In this document: piece after piece, positions 30,480 through 40,328 of the stretch
Layout: every line of letters begins with the position of its first letter
Position numbering within the stretch: position 1 is the first letter of the stretch
Assembly: GCA_043228905.1 (NCBI GenBank)
Contig: JBHGNT010000017.1
Span: forward strand, 16,988,001 to 17,052,000
Direction: 5' to 3'
Source of the DNA: Azolla caroliniana
Lineage: Eukaryota > Polypodiophyta
Length of the DNA: 64,000 nt
The notes under the pieces: generated by a model
The model's database searches: none
Told to the model about the DNA's origin: nothing
Seen by the model: only the letters and a program-made list of their open reading frames with translations
Translations under genes and position numbers: made by a program

Positions 30480-33089
30480 TTATCCGGCATCGGTCTGCTC
30501 CTGCTCTTCTTGATTTCCTTCGAACGGAAGTTCTTCTTCGGGTATTCCTTGTCGGGGTTGTTCGGTGTCGGTTGGTTCAACTTCAGCCGGTCGCTCTCCC
30601 TCACTTATAGTGATTGGCGTCGTTCTTCCCTTGGCTTCCTGTCGTAACCGGTCCTGCTCATATTTCTCCAACTCCAACTGAGTTGCGAGCTGCCCGTCAT
30701 CCAACCTCTCTACCAACCCTCGGATTTCTTTCAGATGTTCTTCCGCTAAAGCGTAGAAATCCTCCGACAATTCTTCCCGAATGGCGATGATACTTTCTTC
30801 ATCCATCTTGTAGAACTTGTCACCGGTCTTCCTCCGATTCTCGACATCAGCTCGGAGTGTCTGCAACTCGGCTGCCTGTTGTGACCACTCCTTCCATAGC
30901 TTTTCCGTACTTTCGTTGATGCTTGCCTGAGCTCGGGTACTCCAACCTGACATGATGAGCTTGATCCGTTCAACCCCCGCCTTAGCATGCGCATAAGCTT
31001 CTTGCTTTTCCTTCCTTGCCCGTTTTATAATGTCGGCCATTATCTGAGCCTGGGCCTCGTAATCCGCTTTCTGCTTTTCATAGGTACTTTGTAGTTTGTT
31101 GATCGTGAAGGTCGATCTTTCCTTTTCTTCATTCCTGAACTTGGTCAGATCCAGCTTTTCCCGCCTTAGCGCCTCTAATTCCTTCCTTCTCTTCGTCACT
31201 TGGGTTATTTCCGCCGACAATGCTTCCTTTTTGGCACTGACCTCATCCATTGTCTTAGCCAGGTCTAATCGGGTCTCTTTGAGCTGTTCTTTCAGCTTCT
31301 CTATTTGCCGGTCGTAGTCTGCTGCCCGTTTCTTGTTGTCCGACTCGGCCTGCTTGTGATCTCGGTAGAGACGGTCGAAGTCCTCCATCTTCTGCTTCAG
31401 GCGTCGGTTTACCTGAGCTCTTAACCGGTCGTCCCGGTCCTTCTGTTGTCGGAGTTCTTCCTGCAGTCGTTCTATCTCCTGCTCGGCATGTCGACGCAGT
31501 CGGTCCTTCTCCTTTTGCAGCTTCTCTTTTTCTTCTTGCAGTCGGTCATTAGTGGCTCGGCCTTTCCGGAGGCCTTCTTCCATTTTCCGTCTGTCGTCCT
31601 CCACCGCTTTCCGCTGCTCCCTTTCTTTTTCCCTTAATGCCTCCTGAGCTTTTAACTCCTCTTGTAAGGTTTCTATTATTTTTTCGGTCTCAGGGCCGGT
31701 TTGCAAGGCTACCGGTTCCGGTTCCGGTTCTGGTTGCTTCCTTGTTGTCCCGACCGGCTCGGTGACAACTTGTGCTTGTTGAATTCCTTCCCTTGCCTGC
31801 AACAGCTCCCCTTGCAATTCCTCGATCTGTGTTTGGAGCGCGACCAACTCCTGGGTTGTTGTATGCATCAAATGTTGCCTACACGTTTCTTCTTCCTCTA
31901 ACTGGTCCGCTACTCCCGATAACTGCTCCGAAAGCCATCTCAGCCATTGTGGCTTTGTGCTTCCTGTGTCAGGGTAGCCTTGCTCACTTCTACTCCTTAA
32001 CTCAGGCTGTTTTTCCAGCCTTTTCTCTGGCTCTGGCGCTTGTTCATTCCTCTTCTCTAGGATGACCGGTTCTCTGAAATCCGGCAAAACCGGTGTCGGT
32101 GCTGCTTCCCTCGGTACGGGTTCCGGTACTGCTTCTGCCTCGGCTACTGGAGGTGGTCCTTGCGCCCTCTGCTGAGTTTTGTCAACTGGTGGAGCCGGTC
32201 CTTTCGCCCGTCTCTCCCGACCCTGTCTTGCTGGGGGTCTTACCAGTGGTTCGGATGAGTCTTCTGTTTCAGCTTCCTCCTCCGGTGCGGCTACCCGACG
32301 GACCTTTTGTATAAAGACCTCTGGTTCCGGTTCCGGCCGTCGCAGCATTATATTGATTGGTTTGAGCGCTACCGGTTCCTCCTCGGCCAATTTTCCTTTG
32401 CCTTTTCCTGCCGGTTTTGCCTTTGTTGCCGGTTCCTGTTGCTGTCGGGATGGTCCTTCCTCTCGCTGTTCTGCCTCTTCCTGGGTCCATCCGGGGGTGT
32501 GTTTCTCCAGGATATGTCGGCGCTTTGTGACCTTTTTCGGCGTCGTCTCCTGCCGACCTCTTTTCTTTTGTTTGATGGGGAGCACCGGTGGGACTAACAC
32601 CGTTAGCCATTGTGCTATCCCGGCCCATGGCTTTTTTCCTTCCACAAGGTTTTTGATGGCCTCCTTCCATCCTTCGGTTATGAAATGGAGCCAGTCCACT
32701 TGTAATTCTTCGTACGCTGCAATTAAGAACGTTGCCCGGTACCTGGCTATGGCCGGGGGACGAGAATTCACGAATCCGTATTCCATCATGGCGCGGGCCA
32801 CTTCTCCGAACAACAGGTTCTCTCCGCCCTGTGTTCGGTACGCCTTGCTGTTGATGGAATACTCACCGAAATATTCGAACAGGATTTCACTTGAAGGGTT
32901 TTGGATCGTTTGAAGTCCTCCTGCTTTTATCCCCGTGAGCGCCTGCACCGCTCCTTCCGTGATTTTTGATAAATCAATCGATGCTGCCGCCTGCTCTGGT
33001 TCTGCGTGTGGTGGAGCATCGGCGATCCGTAGCAATCCCTCTAACCCGTTCTCCCTCATCCATTGGCGTGCCTCCTCCGATAGTGCCAT
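30480..33089 (-). CDS. B accessory ORF: conserved N-domain plus long coiled coil
   Basis: Intact frame of 869 codons from the ATG at 33089, chosen because similarity to the A ORF begins there (MALSEEARQW); the frame is open 71 codons further upstream. The first 250 residues form a conserved globular part (ENGLEGLLRI, KYFGEYS-type FEYFGEYSINSKAYRT, and a conserved Trp pair). A Pro/Glu-rich linker follows, then about 400 residues of heptad coiled coil (QEELKAQEALREKERE, RDDRLRAQVNRRLKQKMED). There is no enzyme motif. Same strand and position (after integrase) as in A. The N-part recalls domains annotated in plant transposon proteins; the role is unknown. Confidence 0.75.
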   Translation of the reverse strand: MALSEEARQWMRENGLEGLLRIADAPPHAEPEQAAASIDLSKITEGAVQALTGIKAGGLQTIQNPSSEILFEYFGEYSINSKAYRTQGGENLLFGEVARAMMEYGFVNSRPPAIARYRATFLIAAYEELQVDWLHFITEGWKEAIKNLVEGKKPWAGIAQWLTVLVPPVLPIKQKKRGRQETTPKKVTKRRHILEKHTPGWTQEEAEQREEGPSRQQQEPATKAKPAGKGKGKLAEEEPVALKPINIMLRRPEPEPEVFIQKVRRVAAPEEEAETEDSSEPLVRPPARQGRERRAKGPAPPVDKTQQRAQGPPPVAEAEAVPEPVPREAAPTPVLPDFREPVILEKRNEQAPEPEKRLEKQPELRSRSEQGYPDTGSTKPQWLRWLSEQLSGVADQLEEEETCRQHLMHTTTQELVALQTQIEELQGELLQAREGIQQAQVVTEPVGTTRKQPEPEPEPVALQTGPETEKIIETLQEELKAQEALREKEREQRKAVEDDRRKMEEGLRKGRATNDRLQEEKEKLQKEKDRLRRHAEQEIERLQEELRQQKDRDDRLRAQVNRRLKQKMEDFDRLYRDHKQAESDNKKRAADYDRQIEKLKEQLKETRLDLAKTMDEVSAKKEALSAEITQVTKRRKELEALRREKLDLTKFRNEEKERSTFTINKLQSTYEKQKADYEAQAQIMADIIKRARKEKQEAYAHAKAGVERIKLIMSGWSTRAQASINESTEKLWKEWSQQAAELQTLRADVENRRKTGDKFYKMDEESIIAIREELSEDFYALAEEHLKEIRGLVERLDDGQLATQLELEKYEQDRLRQEAKGRTTPITISEGERPAEVEPTDTEQPRQGIPEEELPFEGNQEEQEQTDAG

Positions 33090-33393
33090 TGGTTCGAATT
33101 CTTCTTCTGCTGTCTGTTGTTCGGGATCGGGATGTGTGTGCGCTGTGCGTCGGATCGCTCTTCTGTGCTTCTGCGCCTGTGTGTAGGAAAATTCGTAAAA
33201 AGTAAGGCCTTTCTTGCTTGCCGCGTGTGAGTCGGTGCCCACGTTCCATGCTTTAAATAGCAAGTACACGCATGTCCTCCTTACTGCATGGCGCCTCTTC
33301 ATTGCATGGTGGTGCTCCCACCTCTTGTGATCTCCCCATCACTACTATGAATTATTTATTTATTTATTTTTTTCTCTATTTGTTTGGACCACG
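33090..33393 (-). promoter_or_regulatory. B: integrase-accessory ORF spacer with TATA-like box
   Basis: On the minus strand a TTGCTATTTAAAGC motif lies at about 33250-33264, some 165 bp before the accessory ATG. The matching spacer in A has TTTTTATAGCGC near 47686-47697. A separate promoter for the accessory ORF is possible; this is inference. Confidence 0.3.
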
Positions 33394-35550
33394 TCATTTT
33401 CTGGTTCCCTCCGATTTGTTCGGGTCAGTTCGCGCTGATACTGGGTCCTTCTGTCGGTTTTCCAGGATAGTCTTTGTCAGTATCAGTGTCGGTTCTTCCT
33501 CGGTCCGGATATCTGCAGCAGCGTCTGTCGGTGTCGGTTCTTCCTCTTGCCGGATTTCCGGGTTTTGCTTGAACAGGTTGGCTGGCATATTTCCCTTATA
33601 CGGCTTTAGCCGAAACCCATTTGCCCACTTACCGATGACTTCTCCAGACAACGTGCCGAGCTGATACGACCCATTGTACTCCTTGGTGATCCAGAACGGT
33701 CCGGTCCACCGAAATCGCAACTTTCCCGGCATGTCCCCCATCCGTGTCTGGAATAGTAGCACCGGTTTCCCGACTTCGAACTCCTTTTCGTTGCCACGCC
33801 GGTGTTGGTCCACGAAAGCTTTTCTCCTCCTTTGCTCCAGTTCGAGTTGTAGTAAGCTGGCTATTCGGTTTTCTTCTAATTCCAACAACGTCGCCAGCCG
33901 GGTTTGTTCGGACTCCTTCTCACTTAAGCGCTCCTTTACCTGGATCCGTAAGCTGGGGATCTGGAACTCTACCGGCATGACCGCTTCTAAACCGAATGCT
34001 AGTCGGAAAGGGGTTGTCCGGATGCTGGTTTTGTACGTTGTTCGGTACGCCCATAGCGCGCTTTGCAATTTCGTATCCCAGTCGGTCTGGTTCTCGTTGA
34101 CGATTTTTCGTAGGATGTTCTGCAGAGTTTTGTTCGTTGATTCCGCTAGTCCATTGGCTTGAGGGTAGTAGGGAGTACTCCTTTTATGTACCACCACGTA
34201 AAATGACGTCAGGCTTTCTACTACCTGCCCGAGAAAATGTGCTCCTTGGTCACTTATAAGCTCGATCGGGCATCCATACCGGCACCATATGCACTCGTAC
34301 ATGAACTTTGCTGTGGACGCGGCCGTGTTGTCCCGTAAGGCCTTCGCTTCTACCCATTTGGTGCAATAGTCGGTCGCCACTATGACATACCGATTTCCGG
34401 TTCGCATTGCCGGTGGCTTGAAGGGACCGACAAAGTCCAAACCCCACTTTTGAAACGGTTCCAACGGCAAGACAGGGTGGTGTGGCATCCGGGCCTGCTC
34501 CGTGGGTTGGCCCAGTCCTTGACACAAATCGCATTCTCTGCTATACTTCACGACATCTTTTAGGGTGGTGGGCCACCACAGTCCGCTCTGCCATATTTTC
34601 CGAGCGGTTGCGTCGCCGGCATAATGCCCGCCGGCAATTCCACAGTGGGCTTCCTCCTCCATCTCCGCCCATAGGAAGGGTACCCTGTGTACGGCGGTAT
34701 GCAAAGGTGTAGCGAAGTTTGCGAGGTGCCGTATCATCCGGCTATGCCACCTTATTTGGCCTAGGAACCGGCTTAAAGCTTTTGCGTTATTTGGTGCTGG
34801 TGCCTCGAGAATTGCCTTTACTTTATCCGGATCTACCGCGATTCCTTCCTTACTCACCACGTGCCCTAGTAAGTTGTCGCTTGCCACTCCAAAGATGCAC
34901 TTGGCCGGGTTCAGACTCAACCGGTACTCGCGGCACTTCTCCAAGCACAGCCGGAGGTGATCGAGATGCTCTTTGTGCCGGCTGTAGAGCGCGAAATCGT
35001 CAAGGAAGACCTGCATAAAACCGGGGATATATTCCCCGAAAATTTCCATTATTATCCTTTGAAAGTTCGCTGGAGCCGTCTTTAGTCCGAACATCATCAC
35101 GACCGCGACGAACACTCCCCATTCCGTAACGAACGTTGTCTTCTCCTGGTCGGCCGTGTTCATTCGTATTTGGTTGTAGCCGCTAAATCCATCCAGGAAG
35201 CTGTAAACTTCGTGGCCGGCTACCGCATCTAACACCCCGTCCGTAAATGGTAGTGGAAACGCATCGGTCACTATTGCGGCATTTAGTTTGCGATAGTCCA
35301 CGTATACCCGGATTTTGCCATTCTTTTTCGGGACCACAAATATCGGACTCAGCCAGGTTGCCTGCTTGACCGGTCGGATAAATCCGACCCAGAGGAGCTT
35401 ATCAATTTCCTCCTTCACCTTCGCCGCATAATTCGGATTCATCCGGTACCTGCGTTGAGCGATCGGTTTCGCGTCCGTACTTAGGTGAATTTGGTGCTGA
35501 TAGAGCTGGGGGTCCAGCCCTCGCATGTCTTTGTACGACCACGCGAACAC
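33394..35550 (-). CDS. B pol: reverse transcriptase fused to integrase, RNase H lost
   Basis: A single open frame of 718 codons. RT occupies residues 1-300: PVKQATWLSPIFVVPKKNG, VDYRKLNA, SFLDGFSGYNQI and the catalytic QVFLDDFALYS at about 183. At residue 302 (about 34646) the frame passes from the EEEA of RNase H's start directly to the integrase zinc region HCGIAGGHYAG...CDLC, an in-frame deletion of about 0.77 kb relative to A. Integrase then shows DYCTKWVEAKA, SDQGAHF and YYPQANGLAESTNK (D, D, E). No chromodomain follows. The protein would lack RNase H and so be unable to complete replication alone. Confidence 0.85.
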   Translation of the reverse strand: MFAWSYKDMRGLDPQLYQHQIHLSTDAKPIAQRRYRMNPNYAAKVKEEIDKLLWVGFIRPVKQATWLSPIFVVPKKNGKIRVYVDYRKLNAAIVTDAFPLPFTDGVLDAVAGHEVYSFLDGFSGYNQIRMNTADQEKTTFVTEWGVFVAVVMMFGLKTAPANFQRIIMEIFGEYIPGFMQVFLDDFALYSRHKEHLDHLRLCLEKCREYRLSLNPAKCIFGVASDNLLGHVVSKEGIAVDPDKVKAILEAPAPNNAKALSRFLGQIRWHSRMIRHLANFATPLHTAVHRVPFLWAEMEEEAHCGIAGGHYAGDATARKIWQSGLWWPTTLKDVVKYSRECDLCQGLGQPTEQARMPHHPVLPLEPFQKWGLDFVGPFKPPAMRTGNRYVIVATDYCTKWVEAKALRDNTAASTAKFMYECIWCRYGCPIELISDQGAHFLGQVVESLTSFYVVVHKRSTPYYPQANGLAESTNKTLQNILRKIVNENQTDWDTKLQSALWAYRTTYKTSIRTTPFRLAFGLEAVMPVEFQIPSLRIQVKERLSEKESEQTRLATLLELEENRIASLLQLELEQRRRKAFVDQHRRGNEKEFEVGKPVLLFQTRMGDMPGKLRFRWTGPFWITKEYNGSYQLGTLSGEVIGKWANGFRLKPYKGNMPANLFKQNPEIRQEEEPTPTDAAADIRTEEEPTLILTKTILENRQKDPVSARTDPNKSEGTRK

Positions 35551-35564
35551 ATCCTTGAAGTCTG

Positions 35565-37220
35565 TTATAATGCTACCATTGCCTTCTTTTCTTCCTTCGG
35601 CAATTCCTTTGCGACATTTACCGGTCGGGGCTTGTCTGTTGTGCCGAGGTCCACCTCCTCTAGTTGGGATGCTTTTACCCTCTGGGATATCGTCATTTCC
35701 CTCTCTAGGGCTTCTTGCGTTTGTCGCAGTTCCCGGATCGCCGCTTGGTCCGGTTCGTCCGGTGTCGTAATGTACGGTTCTACTGCCGCCGTGATATCCA
35801 CCTCAAATAGTGGGACGATTTGTGGGTGTTCCTCGAGGTACCACTCGACTTCCTCGTCCGGTAATCCCCCCAACATGTTGATGCTTTCCGCATACAATGA
35901 AGTTGCTTCCTTACTGGCGATCACCCATGGTTGCGTCGTTACTCGTACCTTTGTTTTCCCTCGCCAGAATGTGATCATGTTCTTTTGCCAGTTCTGCTTG
36001 ATATGCGCCGTTCGTAGCCATGGTCGTCCTAGTAGTAGGGGGTACGCGCCTTGTACATTTAGCTGCAACACCACGGCCGATATCCGGAATACGTGGCCTC
36101 CGATCGCTACTTCCAAATCCCGGATAAGCCCGGTCGGTCGGACTGAGCTGGTATCCGCCATGTGTAACCAGAAGGGGCATGGTTCCCATTCCCGGATGCC
36201 CAGGTTATCGCATGTCTGTCGGTTGATGACATTTACCCCGGAGCCTCCGTCAATAATCGTTCCAGCAATTTCCTTTCCTTTCACGATTGTCGTGATCGCC
36301 GGGCTACTTGTATCGACCACCGCTGGTCCTTCCTCCGGGTTGGAGAAGAATGCCAGTGCTGGCGTCGGCTTCGGTTTGCTCACGGATGCCTGTAAGTCTG
36401 CCGTAAACCGTGGCACCAACTGTAGTAGCCGTGCTAACGGCAGCACGATTTGACAGTCCTGTAGCGCTTGCCACGTCGGGTTTTCTCCTGGCTGTATGAT
36501 TTCTTCGTCTTTTGGCATATTTTGGTCTCTTACTTCTGCCGCATTTTGTTCATTGGCCTCCTTGATCCATTGCGCCGCTTGTTTTCTGATTGCCTCCTGG
36601 GCTTCCCACTCGGCGGTCTTTCCCTTTGACCGGGTTGTGACCTGCTGTACTTCTATTATTTCAGCTGTAACCATGTTGATTGCCGGCTGCTTGTCATTGG
36701 TTTTGCTTGGGCATTGGTTACTATAATGGCCTTCCTTACGGCAGTAATAACAGTACACCTTGTGACTGTTGCTCGTTTCTCCTTTGTCCCCGGTTTGGAG
36801 GGTGGGTATGCTTCGGCGGTCGTCTTCGGTTTTTCGGTTATCCGGTACCGATACCGGGTTGTCATTCCTTGCTGCCTCCCGACGTTCCTCTCTTCGGAAA
36901 AATCCACGCTTCTGATTCCGTCGGAAATTTCGGTTCCCTTGTCGCCTCTCTTCTCTGCGTCGTTCGTATTCCGGGGATTTGTCTCGGTCGTACCGGTCCC
37001 GGGGGTAGCTATCTCTGCGTTTTTCCTCTCGGTCATAGTTATTGCGTCTTCTATCAGCGTATCTGTTACCGCGTTCACGTTGGTAGCGGTCGTCTCTCCG
37101 GAATCGATCCTCATCCGGGTTCTGATTGCGCGGTTCTATGTGTCGAACCGGTGCTGCCTGCCGATTTAACAGGTTATATTCGCATCGGTTCGTTGTATGG
37201 GCTTGAGAGTTGCAGATCAT
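35565..37220 (-). CDS. B gag C-terminus and protease
   Basis: An open frame of 551 codons. An Arg/Asp-rich stretch (residues about 30-120) precedes the zinc knuckle CYYCRKEGHYSNQC near residue 157. The aspartic protease follows with IIDGGSGVNVINRQT near residue 323 and LLLGRPWLRT near 402. The linker SQRVKASQLEEVDLG leads to the RT frame. It is well preserved compared with A, which lost the first Cys of its knuckle. Confidence 0.85.
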   Translation of the reverse strand: MICNSQAHTTNRCEYNLLNRQAAPVRHIEPRNQNPDEDRFRRDDRYQRERGNRYADRRRNNYDREEKRRDSYPRDRYDRDKSPEYERRREERRQGNRNFRRNQKRGFFRREERREAARNDNPVSVPDNRKTEDDRRSIPTLQTGDKGETSNSHKVYCYYCRKEGHYSNQCPSKTNDKQPAINMVTAEIIEVQQVTTRSKGKTAEWEAQEAIRKQAAQWIKEANEQNAAEVRDQNMPKDEEIIQPGENPTWQALQDCQIVLPLARLLQLVPRFTADLQASVSKPKPTPALAFFSNPEEGPAVVDTSSPAITTIVKGKEIAGTIIDGGSGVNVINRQTCDNLGIREWEPCPFWLHMADTSSVRPTGLIRDLEVAIGGHVFRISAVVLQLNVQGAYPLLLGRPWLRTAHIKQNWQKNMITFWRGKTKVRVTTQPWVIASKEATSLYAESINMLGGLPDEEVEWYLEEHPQIVPLFEVDITAAVEPYITTPDEPDQAAIRELRQTQEALEREMTISQRVKASQLEEVDLGTTDKPRPVNVAKELPKEEKKAMVAL

Positions 37221-37300
37221 ACATTGTGTCCGCAGGGTGCAGTCTACTGTTGAGTGGCCCGAATTTAGGCATGTTGTGCATTATAAGGCCTGTCGGAACC

Positions 37301-38503
37301 TCAGGTCTTCCTCCTTCGGGAGTGCTCGGTGAACATCCCCATCGACAAGAAGGAGCTAGTCTTGTCCATTTCTAAGACCCAATCAATAACTTGGTCCATT
37401 GTGCTGGTGTGGAAATCAAGGACTCCGCACATTGTTCGAAGTGGCTCTTTCAGCGCGGCCAAAAAGACTGCTTTGGCTTCGTCTTCGGGTGGTGCTCTCG
37501 TCAGTTGGCTGTGCAGGGTCTGAAACCGAATGATGAATTGTGGCACAGTCTCGTTCTCTTCCTGCCGGGTGGTGTAGAACTACCCGACCAATTCCCTTTG
37601 CTCAACTTGTCTGTGAAAAAGCCTGAGGAATTTGGCCTTCAAGGCATCGAATGTGGAAAAGCTGCCCGGTAAGTGCTTTGCGTGCCATCGGGCCGCCGGT
37701 CCTTCTAAGGTCATGCCGAATTCGGCGACTTTGGATCGTTCGGCTTCGGGCTCCGTCAGTCTTTGGGAGACATGGTTGGCTTCCCATGTTTGGAGGAATG
37801 CGTACACGTGTGCCTCCGCGTCGGGCTCATCCCGGTACTTTGGGTATGGGTACGGCATCGTGTCGTCCAACTGACTCTCTTGCTTTCTCCGCTCTCTGTC
37901 CGCTATTGGCGTTGGTGTGAGAGCCTTTGGTTCCTCCGCGGTTGGTGCCGGTATCCGCTCCTTCAGTTCCTCCGTGGGTGTTGCCGGTGTCCGGTCCTTT
38001 GGTTCCTCCGCGGGTGTCGTCGGTATCTGCTCCTTCGGTTCCTTCGCGGGTGTTGTCGGTATCCGGTCAGCCTCCCTCGGCGATTGCCGGTCACCGAACT
38101 CCAAGGTTATTTCTTCCTCTGGCTCCGGTGTTACTGAGTCTTCCGACCCCTCTTCCCCCGGGTCGTTTGGTGTGTCGTGGGTGCTTTTATACCGGGACGC
38201 AACGCTTTCGTCGCTTTCCGACTCCGCCTCAAGTGTTGCGAATGCTTCCGAGTCCCCGTCGCCACCGACGAGCGTCTGTAGTATCGTTTCCGCCTCTTGC
38301 AGGCTTGTTATGCTACTGCCTTCGTCGGGGACTTGCAGAACCCGGAACTGCAGTGCTTCTTCTGCGACTCTCCGAAGAGTTCTGGAGAATGACCGATCCC
38401 GCCGGATCTCGTCGACGGCTTGCTGCAGGGCTTCCCGTCGTTGCTCTCGTTCGGTGTATCGTCTCCCTCGTTCGGTGATGTGGTCGTTGTTTGGTCTAGA
38501 CAT
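37301..38503 (-). pseudogene. B gag N-terminal and capsid part
   Basis: It starts MSRPNNDHITERGRR at 38503. An acidic region with tandem Glu/Pro/Thr repeats follows (TPAKEPKEQIPTTPAEEPK type, about six units between 37920 and 38080). The capsid-like part has MPYPYPKYRDEPDAEAHVY and RSKVAEFGMTLEGPAARW. The frame changes near 37580, then LTRAPPEDEAKAVFLAALKEP is read at 37301-37546, and a stop separates this from the knuckle ORF. Confidence 0.8.
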
Positions 38504-38532
38504 CCATCCCCGGTTGTCCTCTGCACTTTGCA

Positions 38533-38548
38533 GGAATCGTGGTCGCTA
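38533..38548 (-). other. Primer binding site of B
   Basis: The minus strand reads TAGCGACCACGATTCC, six bases from the LTR. The A site reads TGGCGACCACGATTCC. It fits the 3' end of a tRNA-Arg (recalled, not searched); B has a G to A change in the first three bases. Confidence 0.65.
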
Positions 38549-38554
38549 AAATAG

Positions 38555-40266
38555 TGTTGTCTGCCTGGCCGGACTAGCCTCAACACAGGTGTCTATCCAA
38601 CACTTCTCCAAAGGGGTGGTAAGGATTGGATGCTAGGTTACACGCGTAAGATGATTACAATTAAGCACAGATGGTAAAACAATACGAAGATATAGATAAA
38701 CACGCAATAATTACTTTTGTATTACTTCCGTCAAGCCTTTACAAATCATCGGATCCTTTTATAGGCATCCGGCAAGGTTACAATCGGTGCGCTTAGGCAA
38801 CCGACATCCGAATCGATATCCCTAGAGAGGGAAATGACGATATCCCAGAGGGTAAAAGCATCCCAACTAGAGGAGGTGGACCTCGGCACAACCGACAAGC
38901 CCTGACCGGTAAATGTCGCAAAGGAATTGCCGAAGGAAGAAAAGAAGGCAATGGTAGCATTATTAACAGACTTCAAGGATGTGTTCGCGTGGTCGTACGA
39001 AGACATTCGAGGGCTGGACCCCTAGCTCTATCAGCACCAAATTCACCTAAGTACGGACGCGAAACCGATCGCTCAACGCAGGTACCGGATGAATCCGAAT
39101 TATGCGGCGAAGGTGAAGGAGGAAATTGATAAGCCCCTCCGGGTCGGATTTATCCGACCGGTCAAGCAGGCAACCTGGCTGAGTCCGATAGTGGTGGTCC
39201 CGAAAAAGAACGGCAAAATCCGGGTATGCGTGGACTATCGCAAACTAAATGCCGCAACAGTGACTGATGCATTTCCACTACCATTTACGGACGGGGTGTT
39301 AGATGCGGTAGCCGGCCACGAAGTTTACAGCATCCTGGATGGATTTAGCAGCTACAACCAAATACGAATGAACCCGGCCGACCAGGAGAAGACAACGTTC
39401 GTTACGGAATGGGGAGTGTTCGTCGCGATCGTGATGATGTTCGGACTAAAGACGGCTCCAGCGACCTTTCAAAGGATAATAATGGAAATTTTCGAGGAAT
39501 ATATCCCCGGTTTTATGCAGGTCTTCCTTGATGATTCTGCGGTCTACAGTCGGCACGGAGAGCATCTCGATCACCTCCGGCTGTGCTTGGAGAAGTGCCG
39601 CGAGTACCGGTTGAGTCTGAACCCGGCCAAGTGCGTCTTTGGAGTGGCAAGCGGCAACTTACTAGGGCACTTGGTGAGTAAGGAAGGAATCACGGTAGAT
39701 CCGGATAAAGTAAAGGCAATTCTCGAGGCACCAGCACCAAATAACACAAAGGCTTTAAGCCGGTTCCTGGGCAAAATAAGTTGGCATAGCCGGATGATAC
39801 GGCACCTCGCAGACTTCGCTACACCTTTGCATACCGCCGTACATAGGGTACCCTTCCTATGGGTGGAGACGGAGGAGGAAGCCTACCAAGCGTTGAAGGT
39901 TATGCTGTCGCAAGCTCCGGTGGTGCAACCGCCGGATTGGAGTAAAAGCTTTCACGTCTTCGTCGACGCGTCGGACGTAGCAATCGGCAGCGTTCTGATG
40001 CAACTCCCGTAGCCGAAATGGTACCTACCGGTGTACTACGCAAGCCGGAAACTCTCAAAAGCCGAATGGAACTACTCTACGATGGAACGCCCGACAAGGT
40101 TACAATCGGTGCGCTTAGGCAACCAGCATCCGAATCGATCCGGATCCGGATCGGTACAACTATACCGGATCCGTCCCTCCGAATAATAATTATACTATTA
40201 TTTACTTCCTATTATCCAATTCGACTCCGCCTTCCCACTTGTCCTTGCTCTTCTGACCGGTCAACA
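38555..40266 (-). repeat. 5' LTR of B with inverted pol insertion
   Basis: LTR parts are 38555-38817 and 40095-40266. A 45-bp LTR segment, from CAAGGTTACAATCGG to GAATCGAT, occurs in both parts, flanking the insertion. The outer ends match the left LTR exactly in type (TGTTGTCTGCC and GGTCAACA). Confidence 0.88.
38818..40094 (+). pseudogene. Inverted pol fragment inside the B LTR
   Basis: Plus-strand sequence running from the end of the protease linker (REMTISQRVKASQLEEVDLG) through RT to the start of RNase H. RT keeps SPIVVVPKKNGKIR, VDYRKLNAATVTDAF and QVFLDDSAVYS, with Ser after DD where A and B have Phe. RNase H begins FHVFVDASDVAIGS. It is a piece of an A/B-type element opposite in strand to B, with stops near 38905, 39024 and 40010. 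It includes RNase H sequence that B's own pol has lost, so it came from another copy or from before the loss. Confidence 0.88.
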
Positions 40267-40328
40267 CCATTTTTAATTCTCTTTCCCTGGCCCGTAATGC
40301 TTCCTATGCGGCAAGCTCTTGCGCTTGC
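40267..40328 (-). pseudogene. A accessory ORF, 62-bp bridge
   Basis: A short piece of A between the insertions of B and C. The minus strand reads as coiled-coil sequence EALRARERELK, matching EALREKEREQRK in the B accessory ORF. The flanking CCATT and CTTGC duplications belong to B and C. Confidence 0.85.

Larger units (their letters stand above)
29728..40266 (-). mobile_element. Tat-like gypsy element B, inserted in A
   Basis: Left (3') LTR 29728-30117, right (5') LTR 38555-40266 with an insertion. Target duplication CCATT is at 29723-29727 and 40267-40271. The gene order matches A. It is the best preserved of the gypsy elements for gag, protease and the accessory ORF, but its RNase H is deleted. 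Confidence 0.92.

Noticed and set aside
32179-32913. Plus-strand open frame of 244 codons opposite the B accessory ORF
   Set aside because: Antisense of a Glu/Arg-rich conserved ORF; the minus frame is conserved with element A.
35485-36453. Plus-strand open frame of 322 codons opposite B protease
   Set aside because: Shadow of the protease frame, which has the catalytic D-G-G-S and knuckle motifs.
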